Shown: piece after piece, positions 9,781 to 20,415 of the stretch
Layout: every line of letters begins with the position of its first letter
How positions within the stretch are numbered: position 1 is the first letter of the stretch
DNA from: Carya illinoinensis
Taxonomy: Eukaryota; Streptophyta; Magnoliopsida; Fagales; Juglandaceae
NCBI RefSeq assembly: GCF_018687715.1
Contig: NC_056765.1
Span: 16,319,001 to 16,383,000 of the forward strand
Length of the DNA: 64,000 nt
Reading direction: 5' to 3'
Position numbers and translations under genes: made by a program
Notes under the pieces: model-generated
What the model was told of the DNA's origin: nothing
What the model saw: the letters and a program-made list of their open reading frames with translations, nothing else
Database searches by the model: none

Positions 9781-10410
9781 TACAAGACCCAACATTGCAT
9801 TCTCAGTTGGCCTTGTTAGACGTTACATGCAAGAACTATATTTGGAGGCGACTAAGCGTACCATGAAGTATATATATTCTATGCTTGACATGTCACATGG
9901 GTTTATTCTTCAACAAAGGGGTTGTATTTGAGCAGCATGGTTTGCTGATGTTGATTTGGGAGGGGACTTGGATGATTGAAAGTACACATCCGGTCATGTT
10001 TCTTTGTGTGGTTCAGCATATATCTCTTGGTGTAGCAAGAAGAAATATTCAATATCTCTCTTAACCACTGAAGCAGAGTACAATGACGCCTCTCTTGCTG
10101 TACAAGAATGTGTTTGGCTATATCAGCTAATCGAGGATATTCATTTATCAACTTACAAATCTACAATTGTCTATGTTGACAACCAAAGTGCTCTAAAGCT
10201 TGCACAAATCCTGTTTGTCATGAAGGGCCAAACATATTGAGATTGAGTGTCACTTCATTCATGAAAAGGTGCTTATGGGTTCACTTGAGGTTTTGGAGGT
10301 GAGAAGCAATGACAACATTGCCGACATTTTTACCATGTCACTTTCCAAAGGTCCATTTGAATTCCTTAGAGAGAAGCTTGGTATCATTTCTAAAAAATCA
10401 TTTAAGGGGG
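9781..10410 (+). pseudogene. Copia RNase H remnant
   Basis: TRPNIAFSVGLVRRYM begins the RT-RNase H connection, followed by TSGHVSLCGSAYISWCSKK (about 9985-10040), TEAEYNDASLAVQE and YVDNQSALKLAQ (about 10170). These are the characteristic copia RNase H blocks. A stop near 9930 and later frameshifts break the frame. The polypurine tract follows at once, as expected. Confidence 0.8.
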
Positions 10411-10415
10411 AGTGC
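10403..10415 (+). other. Polypurine tract of the copia element
   Basis: TTAAGGGGGAGTG lies between the RNase H end and the 3' LTR start TGTTAAAGTAATTTTC at 10420. Purine runs of this form prime plus-strand synthesis in copia elements. Confidence 0.75.
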
Positions 10416-10419
10416 TAAA

Positions 10420-10960
10420 TGTTAAAGTAATTTTCTAGAATATACATTTATTTTTATTTGAGAAATGTAGTGAGGTATTTATGTAATTTTGAGTGTTGGA
10501 CACACTTGCAGATGTATAATGAAACATGTTACTCTTTCCTTCCTAGCCATTACATCTTCACCATTTCCTATGTTGATCATATACACTTCATTCACATACT
10601 TGATATCATTCCATGAACTTAGATCTCTCTCTTCTTCTCTAATTATACAACCTTTCACAATTTTAGGCAATCTTAATCATTTCTCTTGTACAATTTCGTA
10701 CCCCCTTCTAGGACTCATGAAAAGTCATGCTTATCTTGTTGGATAAGTGTGAGAATGCTCTAGAACCATCTCCCAACCTCTACACATATCCAAGGCCAAC
10801 TTCCAAGCAATTCATTCCCTCATATCCCATCAAATGTTCCCAAAGGAGAGAGTGATATCTAATCATGCTCAACTTTCCTCTATCTTGTGCAAGTGTTGTC
10901 CTAACCAAGTTATTTTCTTTATTGATGTCTTCTTATATCTATCATACTTGTCATAACCAA
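10420..10960 (+). repeat. Copia 3' LTR, 3' end truncated or diverged
   Basis: It starts TGTTAAAGTAATTTTC just after the polypurine tract. The block at about 10872-10940 (ATCTTGTGCAAGTGTTGTCC, AAGTTATTTTCTTTATTGATGT) matches the 5' LTR at 2883-2945. The terminal part ending CTCTACA in the 5' copy is not visible here, so the right edge is uncertain by some tens of bases. Confidence 0.65.
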
Positions 10961-11029
10961 GATAGAGGAAGTTTAGCCAACCAGTATTTTCTCTTATAAT
11001 TATTTTATATCCTATTTTACAATTAACGA

Positions 11030-11340
11030 ATGTGATGGTGCTACCTCATTAAAAATAATAATTATTTATTTATTTATTTGAGTTTCAAATAAAAACATAA
11101 TCGCCCCCCTATTTGGAAAAGACAATCATAAAAAAAAAAAAAAAAAACTTGTAAAGATGAAATATTGTAGGTGCATGTATCGATCATTGTAAAGGAGTAA
11201 AATTCTATGCATAAATGATCACAAAAGAAAAATTGAAGATGTTGGCCAAATTACAAGCCAAAATTATGGAAAAGTAAGCTAAGGTAAAACTAGCATACGT
11301 AATCTGTTATCTTGATTTTCTTGATTGATTTAGCATTATT
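11030..11340 (+). repeat. Direct duplication, copy 1
   Basis: Blocks GTGCTACC...AAAAATAATAA, CTATTTGG, GATCACAA.AGAAAA, GTTGGCCAAATTA.AAGCC, AAG.TAAG and TCTGTTATCTT recur in the same order at 13800-14165. No coding capacity is seen. The nature of the duplicated unit is unknown. It could be a segmental duplication or two copies of an undescribed repeat. Confidence 0.55.
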
Positions 11341-11388
11341 CTTCATTTATAACGTCCTTACGATTGTATAAGTTATAAAAGATTATAA

Positions 11389-12762
11389 GAACCATACTTG
11401 TGACTGAAAGAAAATGGTTGAGCGGCAAGCTCTCGCCTCTCTCTGGAAAGCAAAACAGTAAATCCTTCTCAAAGGGAGGTGGGAGCCTCGGCTCCTCCCT
11501 CCCTCCTCGCTCTTTATTTTCTAGTTCCTTTGTTTTGTTTTTATTTTTGCTTTCTTGCTTTTCTAGTTTAGTCTTGTGTGTTTGTGTCGGTTTTGGCAAA
11601 TAAAGGGTGCCGGGTACTCGTCTGGGCCACTTCTGCAGAAAAAAGGAAGAGGGGATAGTGGGAGAGAGGTGGTGTGAGACGATGTTTGTGGGAGAGGTAG
11701 ACAAAGACGGAGCTTGATGCTCTGTTTTGGTACGGCCGTTCATGGGTTGCCTCGAGGTCTCCAGTGATGCTCTGTTTGGCACGGGCGTTCGTGGATTGTC
11801 CTGAGGGTAAGGAAGTTTATGGATCTATGGATGTCCTGCCTCAGGGATCTTTCGGTGGACTTTCGGCGTAGTGGATGGATGGTAAACGGCGAGGAAGGAA
11901 GGCAAACGGCGAGGCGGCTTTGGTTTTGTTATGAGCTGTGGTTTGAGGCGAGGCGAGGTTGTTTTGGTTTTGGTAAGAGCTGTGGGTTATGGGTCTGAGC
12001 CGAGGATGGTGGTTCTTGGCCGGGACGAGATGGCGTCCATTGAAGAGGGGGATGGCAACAAAGCTAGCTGCTCTGTTTCGGCAGGTGCTTTTATGGGTTG
12101 CTTATCCATGGTTGCCGTGCATTCACCTGGGCTCCGTGGCACTGTCCATGCATCGTGGTGAAGTGGCCGGCTTATGTGCAGAAGGATAACAGGGAAAGTG
12201 GGTGGCGGTGGTAGAAGGAAGCGATGCAACCCTAATGGGTTGGCCCCCACGTGCACACAAGTTGGGTTTTGGCTTAGGCTGGGCCCATTGGCCCTATAGC
12301 CCATTATCAGCTTTATTTTAAGTATATGTAATTTTTAGTCTATTTTAGCTTTTATAAATAATAAAAATGTGCTAGTGTCCCACTCCTCTTTTGGAGGAAG
12401 TGGGTATTTTATCGTACTCCTCTTTTGGAGGAAGGTAGGGTTTAGTACTCTTCCTCCTTGGGAGGAGAGAGTGTGGTTGTACTCCTCTTTAGGAGGATGG
12501 AGTGTGGGTGTACCTCTCTTCTTTGGAAGAAATGTTGTTTTAGCTCTGTTTTAACAGAGCACTTTCTCTTATGACGTTTGTTAGGAGAGAAGGTATAGAA
12601 GTTTAGACAGTGTCCGTCATAAAGAAATTTGTTGACGGAGAAGCTCCTGAGTAGTTGCATTAGTTGACTTATAGTTTGGTTCTCCTGTATTGATAAGTCA
12701 TAGTTGTAACTTCGACTATGAATGAATGTAATGAAGCATATTTCCATAAAAAAAAAAAAAAA
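11389..12762 (+). mobile_element. Non-coding retroposon, 1374 bp, with perfect 18-bp target duplication
   Basis: The left flank carries agttataaaagattataa (11371-11388), and the identical 18 bases occur at 12763-12780, directly after a poly(A) run (12748-12762). Long duplications plus a terminal poly(A) are the hallmark of LINE-machinery insertion. The body is GC-rich compared with its surroundings and has no frame that resembles ORF1, endonuclease or RT; the frames present overlap on both strands without motifs. Near the 3' end lies an array of four small hairpins (12384-12497). It is therefore a non-autonomous element or a retroposed copy of an unrecognised transcript. The identical duplications suggest a recent event. 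Confidence 0.85.
12384..12497 (+). repeat. 34-bp tandem units, each with a TCCTC...GAGGA hairpin
   Basis: TCCTCTTTTGGAGGA starts at 12384 and 12418, TCCTCCTTGGGAGGA at 12452 and TCCTCTTTAGGAGGA at 12483. The spacing is 34, 34 and 31 bases. In every copy the flanking arms TCCTC and GAGGA are kept while the loop varies. It lies within the retroposon, about 270 bases before its poly(A). Confidence 0.75.
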
Positions 12763-12982
12763 AGTTATAAAAGATTATAATATGATTAACTGTCGAAACT
12801 ATTTATATTCATATTATAATTTTTATTCCTGATGGATTGCACTGTATATAATTTTCTATTCATATTACCTTCACTATAACGAAAGTACAAGTCAAGGACT
12901 TATACTTTAAATTCATTTATTTATATACGATTTTAAATAGCTGAAATTGTGTTTTATATATATTTATAGCAGAAAATACACA

Positions 12983-13490
12983 AAGCCCTCTCAAACAGCC
13001 ACCCAATTTACAATCGCACCCTTCAAAGTATCAATTGTGAGAATCATTCCCTTAAATTGCATGGCAAAAAATTGCATGCAATGCACCCTGATCTTTCTCT
13101 TAAAAAGACAAAATTACCACAAAAAGATTTTAAAAATTACAGAATAACCCTATCAAATAAAAATAATAATATTTTTTCAAATAAATATTTTTTAAGATAA
13201 GAATAACTATTTTAAAAAGTAAAGATATAATTTTTTATGAAAAATATTTTTAAAATACTAATTGCTTATACGTTTCTCAAGTCTTGAACTTTTTAATATA
13301 TATTTTTTTTAAATCTTTGAATTTTTCAAAATTTATTTTTAAATTTCTAATGTTTTAACAAGGGTATCTGCCCATTTTTTTATGGAGGGGGGAGATTGCT
13401 AGTTTTTATTAATTTGAGGGAAAATTTGTTATAAGAAACTGATAATTTTAAGGGTGATTGGAAATTAATGTTGTGATAGTTTGAGGGCTT
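12983..13490. mobile_element. Foldback-type MITE with long imperfect inverted repeats
   Basis: The left end AAGCCCTCTCAAAC (12983) and the right end GTTTGAGGGCTT (13479-13490) are inverted copies, and similarity extends inwards (CAATTTACAATCGCACCCTT against CAATTTCCAATCACCCTT on the other strand) for roughly 60 bases. The interior is AT-rich and non-coding. I could not identify a clear target duplication. The long terminal repeats suggest a Mutator-like or foldback MITE; this is inference. Confidence 0.55.
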
Positions 13491-13799
13491 TTATTTATTT
13501 ATCTCAGTTAATGTTTAACAAACACACAATACAATTTTGCAATGAAATCGCCCATATTAATTCAATTAACAGCTGGTCTTTGCCACCACGAATGCAAGGG
13601 ATGGGGGTCCATCATTGTGAATATCCCCGATGTCGTGGTCCGTGTCGCGGGGGGCCGGGGGGGACGCCATTGCTTTTTATTTATATTTCTCTTATTAGTC
13701 ATAATTTAGATTTCAATGCCATTATAAACAATTAGATTAAGAGTAATGATATTTCTCCAACAATTATGTTACATCTTAGTTAACAAGCAACCAATATGT
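13491..13799. other. Unassigned, with a short GC-rich block
   Basis: AT-rich sequence apart from an abrupt GC-rich block near 13625-13670 (GTCGCGGGGGGCCGGGGGGG). No gene or repeat is recognised. Confidence 0.4.
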
Positions 13800-14165
13800 T
13801 CACTGTGCCACCGGCCGCATAAAAAATAATAAAATTTTCTTTATTTGAACTCCAAATTTTGCCCCAACTTCTGTATTTAAAATATCAATATTTCTTAAAA
13901 CAGTTGTAAAAATGATGGTGGTCTATCATATTACTCTTGGACTAAGGAAAGGTTTGCTAGGAATAAATAAATTATGATGTGACTTCAAATTAGGAGTACG
14001 ATTCCATACTATATCAAGATTTATATGCTAAATAATAGATAGATCACAAGAGAAAATTATTTGAAGTTGGCCAAATTAAAAGCCCTCACTCAGGGAAAGC
14101 AAAGTAAGGCAAAAACATACCTGATCCGTTATCTTCTACTTAATTGTCTTTGTCCTTAGCATCCG
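13800..14165 (+). repeat. Direct duplication, copy 2
   Basis: Colinear with 11030-11340, at about 2.8 kb distance in the same orientation. GATCACAAGAGAAAA, GTTGGCCAAATTA and CCGTTATCTT are the clearest shared blocks. The copies are too diverged to be a recent duplication. Confidence 0.55.
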
Positions 14166-14197
14166 ATGGAGTGTGATGATTGTGATCTATACCATTT

Positions 14198-14200
<3 letters not shown>

Positions 14201-14230
<30 letters not shown>
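14201..14230 (+). repeat. A30 homopolymer
   Basis: Thirty uninterrupted adenines follow ACCATTTAGC. It could be the tail of a retroposed sequence, but I could not find a matching flanking duplication. Confidence 0.8.
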
Positions 14231-14233
<3 letters not shown>

Positions 14234-14714
14234 TAAGAAATCTAGGTAACAATTGGGTTGAACTAAATTCTATAATAAAAGAGAAATAATAGACATAAAA
14301 CGAGTCCTCATGTGTATAGCCTCTAAGAAGGATATTCACACATGAGCATCAATAAAATGACTAACTTTGTGTGCCTTTTTCTTTAACTCTCGTCTAAACT
14401 TTAGAATTCATACAACAAATTTTAATTAGAAATCTTCATCGATTCAGTTTTTTTTTTTTTAATTTATTTATTATTTATTTTTTAAGGTATAAAATCTGAG
14501 ATCATCATAGTATTAGAATTTTATGGATGCTTGTATATATATTAGTATTTCTTTAATTCGCTTATGTGTACCCATATTATACTTTCCAAAAACATTGACT
14601 ATCTTTACATTGTGATCTATCCCATGTTGATCAACTAATAATATTGGATATTACCTGTTACAACTTTATTAAGTAGCTTAACCAAGTTAAGATTAGTGTG
14701 ACCACAAATATGAC
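14231..14714. other. Unassigned AT-rich spacer
   Basis: No gene or recognisable repeat is seen. A TTTTTTTTTTTT run occurs near 14450. Confidence 0.4.
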
Positions 14715-14749
14715 TAAATTTTTGTTTTTAGTTTGAAATCAAAATCATA

Positions 14750-15470
14750 GCATTTCATTCATGAAATAGGATCCATACAAAGCTTATCCTTTAATACCTC
14801 AGTACGAATACAATCAGGCCCTTCCTCTAATCAAATTTTCTTTGCTTCAACATTAAGTGCATGCTTTGCCAATTTGTGAGCAACCATGTTAGCTTTTGTA
14901 TATACAAATTGGACTTTCCATGATGTCTTGCAATAAAGAATCCTTCTAATATCTTCAAGAATCAGTCCCTTCCAAGCCCAACTCTCATCTGTAGCAAAAA
15001 TAGCTTTAACTACAATCTATGCATCTCTTTCAAAAATTAAATTTCTGAAACACAACTCAGCACAAACTTCCATAGCTCTTCTAAGTGCCATAGCCTCTAC
15101 TATGACAACCTCTACAACAAGCACAAAGACACATTTGGATTTCCACTTCACAATCCCTAGCCATAACTCCAATCCCAATTCTAATATTTTTTGTGCCCAC
15201 AGCTGCATCCCAGCTCACCTTGATCACATGCTCCTCAAGTCTATACCAACTTCAAGTATTTCGGTCAGCTCCTTGAACCCTTTGGTCTTCTAAAATGTTC
15301 ACTTGTGCACTCTTAAAATCTTCTAATCCTTGTTGAGTAGCAGAGAATAGTTGATGAGGTGCTTCAAATTGATTCTTAAAAGGAAAAACATTCATTTTAT
15401 ACCAGGTTCTCTTCATAACAGCAACCACCACTTCCAATTGTTCATCTGGTAAACTAACTAGCACTTTCTT
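14750..15470 (-). pseudogene. LINE-D RNase H region remnant
   Basis: Fragments include EAMALRRAMEVCAELCFRNLIF (two blocks, about 15020-15100), which matches the plant RVT_3 RNase H pattern with alternating acidic residues, and NMVAHKLAKHAL further down, typical of its C-terminus (His-Lys-Ala-Asn...A..LA). Several stops interrupt it. In active plant L1 elements this domain is thought to remove RNA from RNA-DNA hybrids. Confidence 0.7.
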
Positions 15471-15599
15471 CCAAAGCTCTAGAAAGACATTAAAATGTCC
15501 TTACCACTTATGCACTGGACTTTCATTTACAGATCACAGATCAGTAGCTGCTGGACAAGTCCATAGCACATGACAAATTGTCTCTTCCTCCAACTCACA

Positions 15600-16250
15600 T
15601 ATAGGGCACAGCTGTGATGTGATAATCTATTTCTTCATTAAATTCCATCCGGTAGGAAGATTCTCATGATAGGTTGTCCATATGAACATTTTAGCACTAC
15701 TCGGAACATTTAAAATCCACACTTTCTTCCAACAATTTCCTTCATCTAAAGGAGATGAGGTTTCACCTCTACACGATCTCTTTGTTGAGTGAGCTAAGTG
15801 ATATGCACTTTTTATTGAAAAAAATTCCATTTTTAGTAAAGCACCAAACCAACTTATCCTCCACCCCCATTCTACTTATAGGAATACTAAGTATGGCTTT
15901 TGCTTCCCTTTGTGTGAACACCTCTTCAATGATAGATTTCCTCCAACAACTCATGTCTTCATGAATTAACTCTTCCACTATTGCCTCATTGTGAACCTCT
16001 TTACAGGTTAATGGATTTTATAGGCAGATGGAACTAGTAACCATCTATCTTTCCACATCTTGATCTCCTTACCATCACCAAGCCTCCAAAGTAGCGCTTT
16101 CTTCAGCAAGTCTATAGCAAACAAGATACTTCTCCACATGTGAGATGCTCCAAATCCCACCTTAGAGTTCAAAATCTCAAAAGATCTATAATATTTCTCT
16201 TTCATAACTTGAGCAGCTATCATAGCTTTATTAAAGCATTTAAACCCAAG
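15600..16250 (-). pseudogene. LINE-D RT C-terminal and zinc-binding (zf-RVT) remnant
   Basis: GDGKEIKMWKDRW (about 16055), MGVEDKLVWCFTKNGIF, FSIKSAYHLAHS, and VWILNVPSSAKMFIWTTYHENLPT are hallmark blocks of plant LINE zf-RVT domains, in the right order but in different frames. Cysteines and histidine of the CxxC...H type follow near 15600. Confidence 0.75.
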
Positions 16251-16360
16251 CCCCCATTTTGCTTAGCAGCTCCCATTTTGTACCAACTTCTCGAATGAAT
16301 CCTAGCTTCATTTTGCTTATAAGCCCATCAAAATTTGCCCATCATTGCAGATATCTCCTT

Positions 16361-17395
16361 TCACAGTTTTCTTGGAAGCAAAAACAAACTCATTGTAAAT
16401 GTTGGGATAGCCTGAATAATTACTTTTAACAGCACCTCTTTTTCTACTTCTGATAAGAACTTATTCTTCCAATTGTTAACTTTAACCCAAATCCTCTCTT
16501 TAATGCCTTTACAAGTGCTATACTTTGATCTGCTCACAAAAGTGGGCAAACCCAAGTATTTCTCATAGTTGGTACTTGAATTAACACCAGCTTCTTGAAC
16601 AATTAGATTCTTGTCTCTTTGTGAATTATTAGAGCTGGAAAGAATAGCTATTTTTTGCTTGTTAAGACATTGTTATGAAGCAGCCTCATATTTGTCCAAT
16701 AATGTTATCACATTTCTCAACTCCTGAATTGTAGATGTACAAAATAGAACACAATCACCAACAAAAAGTAAATGGCTAATCCTTAGTCCCCCTCGTGTCG
16801 TAGCCACCACTTTGATATCTCCTCTCTTATTTGAATCATCCATTAAAGCACTTAAACCCTTTGGATAGATGATAAATAGATAAGGGGAAAGTGGATCCCC
16901 TTGTCTGATTTCCTTTAATGGCAAAATCGTTTCACCTAGTTGCCCATTAACAAGGATAGTTTACTGAACCATCTTTATACATTCCATCACTAACCTTATC
17001 GATCCCTCAACAAATCCCAACTTTCTTATAATACCTTCTAAGAAAGCCCACTCAATCATGTCAGAAGCCTTAGCCATAGCCAGCTTCAATGACATATTCC
17101 CATATCTATCTTTCTGTCTAGTTCTCATTGAGTGTAGCAATTCATAAGCTACAATCACATTGTTAGTGAGACGCATGCCTGGAATGAATGCACTTTGGTT
17201 ACAAAAAATGATGAGAGGTAGAACTCTCTTTAGACTATTTGCAAGTACTTTAGAAAGAACTTTATAAAGCACATTATAAAGACTAATAGGTCTATATTCA
17301 CTTACAAGCTTTGCATCAATAACTTTTAGAATCAATGAAATGTAAGTGAAATCATAGAGGGATCCAAACCTTCACTTTTTAACAAAAGTGAGAAA
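16361..17395 (-). pseudogene. LINE-D reverse transcriptase remnant
   Basis: YRPISLYNVLYKVLSKVLAN (about 17270), NQSAFIPGM, and IRQGDPLSPYLFI (about 16900) are classic L1 RT blocks. The catalytic motif, YADD or FADD in active copies, reads FVGD here (about 16750-16775), so one catalytic aspartate is lost. The block KLAMAKASDMIEW is likewise altered from the usual KLDMSKAYDRVEW pattern. The copy is inactive. Confidence 0.85.
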
Positions 17396-17397
17396 TG

Positions 17398-17426
17398 TTT
17401 TTTTTTTGGGGGGGGGGGGGGGGGGG
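17398..17426. repeat. T10-G19 homopolymer junction
   Basis: Ten T (17398-17407) followed by nineteen G (17408-17426) separate the truncated 5' ends of two oppositely oriented LINEs. It may be a real junction tract, a slippage product or an assembly artefact. Confidence 0.7.
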
Positions 17427-17774
17427 TGTGCAACCAAAGAGATGAAAAGGGGATGGGACAATTTCGAGACGTACTGGAAGATAAAAAGCTCACAAACTCA
17501 GGATATGTGGGATGTCCTTTTACTTGGAGTAACAAGCATTTGGACCACACTTTCACCAATGAAAGATTGGATAGATTTGTAGCCAATCAAGCATGGAGAG
17601 ATTTGTTTAAAAGGGTGAGAGTGGAGGGTTTACTAGGCCGAAGCTCTAACCATAGACCTATCATGCTCACTATTATGGTACCATCTCATGTTTCTAGTAA
17701 AAGAGGAAGAAGATTCAGGTTTGAAGCAACTTGGGTGAAAGATGAGGAATGTGAGGAGGTGGTGAGTAAGGGAT
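17427..17774 (+). pseudogene. LINE-B 5' part: endonuclease C-terminal half
   Basis: The open frame here contains GQFRDVLED, the FTWSN motif (SGYVGCPFTWSN), ERLDRFVANQAWRDLF and SSNHRPIML, where L1 apurinic-type endonucleases have SDHxPI. It ends with FRFEATWVKDEECEEVV, the start of the linker to the RT. The N-terminal half (WNxRG, GDFN) is absent. The rest of the element resumes at 26980 after LTR-4. This is a 5'-truncated LINE, not a gene. Confidence 0.8.
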
Positions 17775-18622
17775 GGAAATGTAATGGCCATCCTTGTCGT
17801 GGGTCCTTTAAAAAATGATTTTATGAAAAAAGACGGGAATTACGGTTCATTTTCATATTTCTTTTCCTTCCATGTCAGGAAGCAAAAGACTCTATGTTTA
17901 TAAATAAAATATATTTCTTAATTTAAAAGGTTATACCGGAAAATATTAATTTTTAAATTTAAAATCTCTCATACAAAACATTGTGCCTAGGCTTTCATGC
18001 TCGCCCCCTTGGGCCATGCTCATCTTGTCGTTGGAAGGGCACATATAAAAGCTAAAATGAGTCAATGACTCGTAAGCATTACTGCATACAATCAAAATAT
18101 AATAACATAAGTTTTTAGTCATGCATTCATCATTCCATACATATCATACATAGACATTCATTTCATTTTAAAATATTGTAACGGGTGTTTTTCTTTAAAA
18201 AGGATTTCTTTAAAAAGGATTTTCTTCTCATAAACAGTTCCCCACGCCTTGCTGCCTTCATTTCTTAAAGAGTCTTATCATGCATATATCTTTTCTTAAT
18301 ATGCATACATTCTTTCTTACCACTTTAATTGGCTGTTGCACACTATTACGCCCCGTCTGTGAGGGTTAGTAGTCTTTTGGACCTGATTCCACCCATGGCC
18401 ATGGGTTAGGATTCCATTCTGTTAGGGTGCAGCACTGCATGCACTACTAGTACTACTTACACAGCATGGGGTTAAACATCATCTTTTAAGGCCTCATTTA
18501 AAACATTAGTTCATGCATCCTTTATAGCATCATCTTTCATAGGGGCATTTTGAAACATTTTCTTCACATTGTTTAAAGCAGAAGACATAAGAATTGACAT
18601 TTCTTTTCATTTCTTTTTGTGA

Positions 18623-18639
18623 AAGTACATCTAGTACTT
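18623..18639 (-). promoter_or_regulatory. Hairpin after the ACTTAG motif of LTR-4
   Basis: On the minus strand ATACTTAGT is followed directly by AAGTAC-tagat-GTACTT, a perfect 6-bp stem. This is the position equivalent to the LTR-1 and LTR-2 hairpins. Confidence 0.5.
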
Positions 18640-19778
18640 ACTAAGTATAGCATCCATTCGCATGCATACACTTATATACTTGGGGTGTGTAAAAAGGGGC
18701 TACTAAGGAGGACCGTTACATACTTATATTTGAAAGCTTATACTTAGCATTCTTTCGTAAAACAAGTTTTGTAAAGCATCGTAAAGGAAAAGCATTTCAT
18801 TTTCGTTTATTTAGAAAACTTTAGAAGAGTATGAATGTAATACTTACTTAGACTCCATGCCATACTTATTCCATGCAGTCCATTCATGTGCATGTTAGAT
18901 GGCAAACTACAAGCATACACATAACCTTACATCATTCTCTATCCAATGCATAAGCAACTATACTAGAAATAGAATTATGCTTCACTTGGAACACTCTCCA
19001 TCCATCCCTTGGTTCCCATGCCCTATTTACTATGCTAAAACCTTCAAGTTCCCATGGTTGGGCTTAAGATGTTAAAAACTTCATCTTACTCTCCTATTAA
19101 CCTCATTCCGATGCATAACTCAAACCAACTGAGTCATGCATCCCGATCCTAGACAACATACCCATTACTACCTTCATGCTTCGTAGCCGATACTAAATCC
19201 TCATTCCCAACCACACATGCCATATGACCTTAAGCCAACACTGAGGCTTAAACATCATGCAACCATGCTTTGGACAGATTACCTATTATATATGGTAAAT
19301 CCGTCTAGTACACGTGTCTCACAAAATGTACATGTACCTTACCCTTTTTTCACATAAGATCAACTGATAGTGCAATTAACGCCTACTTATATAAACAAGC
19401 TCCATACTCCGATATCAACTTCTACTTAAACTCATTCAATAGGACCTTCCTACTTCCTCGCCCCTTTATAAGTTCATCCCAACACTTGACATGACACGGC
19501 TCCATTTACCACTATTTCTCCATCATGTCGCGTAGCTCGAGACAAATCTCAAGTTATATCATGACACTCGTCATGCTTCCGCTGCACTGCTCTTACACTA
19601 TCCCATCACTTCACACATACTCTAAGCCATAAGTCAACTACAAGGTGACACATGTCCCCTCTGACTACATGCCACATCACAGCTATTTTGGGACACTGTT
19701 ATACAATTCTCGATGCTACACAACATCCTCTACACTCCTGAACTTCACAACCATCAATTTCTTTGCAACACACCATAT

Positions 19779-19910
19779 GGTGCATCACTACACAACCTGG
19801 AGTATGCACCATGTGTACTCCCTTTGCTACATCACGTATTACCATGATGCACGTCACACGGTGTGCCACTACACAACATGAAGCACACACCATGTGTACT
19901 TCCTTTACAC
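19779..19910. repeat. Imperfect ~81-bp tandem repeat in LTR-4
   Basis: GGTGCATCACTACACAAC...CACCATGTGTACTCCCTTT (from 19779) recurs as GGTGTGCCACTACACAAC...CACCATGTGTACTTCCTTT (from 19860). The surrounding 300 bases are rich in CACAAC. It is non-coding. Confidence 0.6.
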
Positions 19911-20412
19911 TACACCACACCACAACTATGGCACACCCATACTTCACAACACAGTCCACAACACTACGCAACACACTACACAATTACGCCCAACACTTCA
20001 CTGCACAACTATGCAGCGAATGCCACAATACTAACATCACAGTCAATAACTTATCAACTAACATTTAATATAAATAACGATGGATAAATAGTTATACCAT
20101 CGACGGGATAACCCCTTCGTTGCTCACTGCCCATCACAGTCAAAGGCTTCAGAAGAGTTGTATATGGTGATTAAACTGCATATAATGGTTGTTTAGGCTA
20201 CTAGAGATGGCTACAGGTCTGGATCTGAGCGAGGAAAGGTTTGGTCATGGTCCTAGAGGGGTGGCGTCATGGTGGTGCCGAGGTGGCACGCAGTGGAGGC
20301 ACGGTGGTTTGTGGAGAGGTTGTGGGCCATGCTAGATGGCCTAGCTGGCCATGCACGGCACAAGGAGGAGGTCTTTGAGAATTGGGTGAAAGGGCAAGAG
20401 GCCTTCCATCGG

Positions 20413-20415
<3 letters not shown>

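Larger units (their letters stand above)
2881..10960 (+). mobile_element. Decayed Ty1/copia retrotransposon
   Basis: All main parts of a copia element appear in order: 5' LTR end, tRNA-Met type primer site (3077-3088), gag with a zinc knuckle, protease, integrase, reverse transcriptase, RNase H, a polypurine tract and a 3' LTR. The integrase precedes the RT, which is the copia order. It is interrupted by LTR-2 (3133-6103) between the primer site and gag, and by a MITE (7959-8326) in integrase. Many stops and frameshifts show it is inactive. The two LTRs are diverged and incomplete, so it is an old insertion. Confidence 0.85.
14715..17397 (-). mobile_element. LINE-D: 5'-truncated L1-type LINE
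   Basis: On the minus strand, RT, zinc-binding RT-associated domain and RNase H fragments follow one another from 17397 down to an A-rich 3' end near 14715. The endonuclease and ORF1 are absent, so the copy is 5' truncated, as is usual for LINEs. Its truncated 5' end abuts the T10-G19 tract, beyond which a different LINE (LINE-B) begins on the other strand. Frame breaks are frequent and the RT active site is mutated. Confidence 0.85.

Noticed and set aside
11336..11782. 148-codon minus-strand frame
   Set aside because: It crosses the left boundary of the retroposon, so it cannot be an ancestral gene, and it has no recognisable domain.
17332..17586. 84-codon minus-strand frame with a proline run
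   Set aside because: The proline/lysine run is the C19-A10 tract; the frame joins LINE-D sequence to the antisense of LINE-B.
14715..17820. Twin-priming inversion producing the LINE-D/LINE-B head-to-head pair
   Set aside because: Twin priming gives two non-overlapping parts of one copy; here both LINEs carry RT, zf-RVT and RNase H regions of their own.
19645..20087. His/Thr-rich frames
   Set aside because: They come from CACAAC-type low-complexity repeats in LTR-4, open on both strands.
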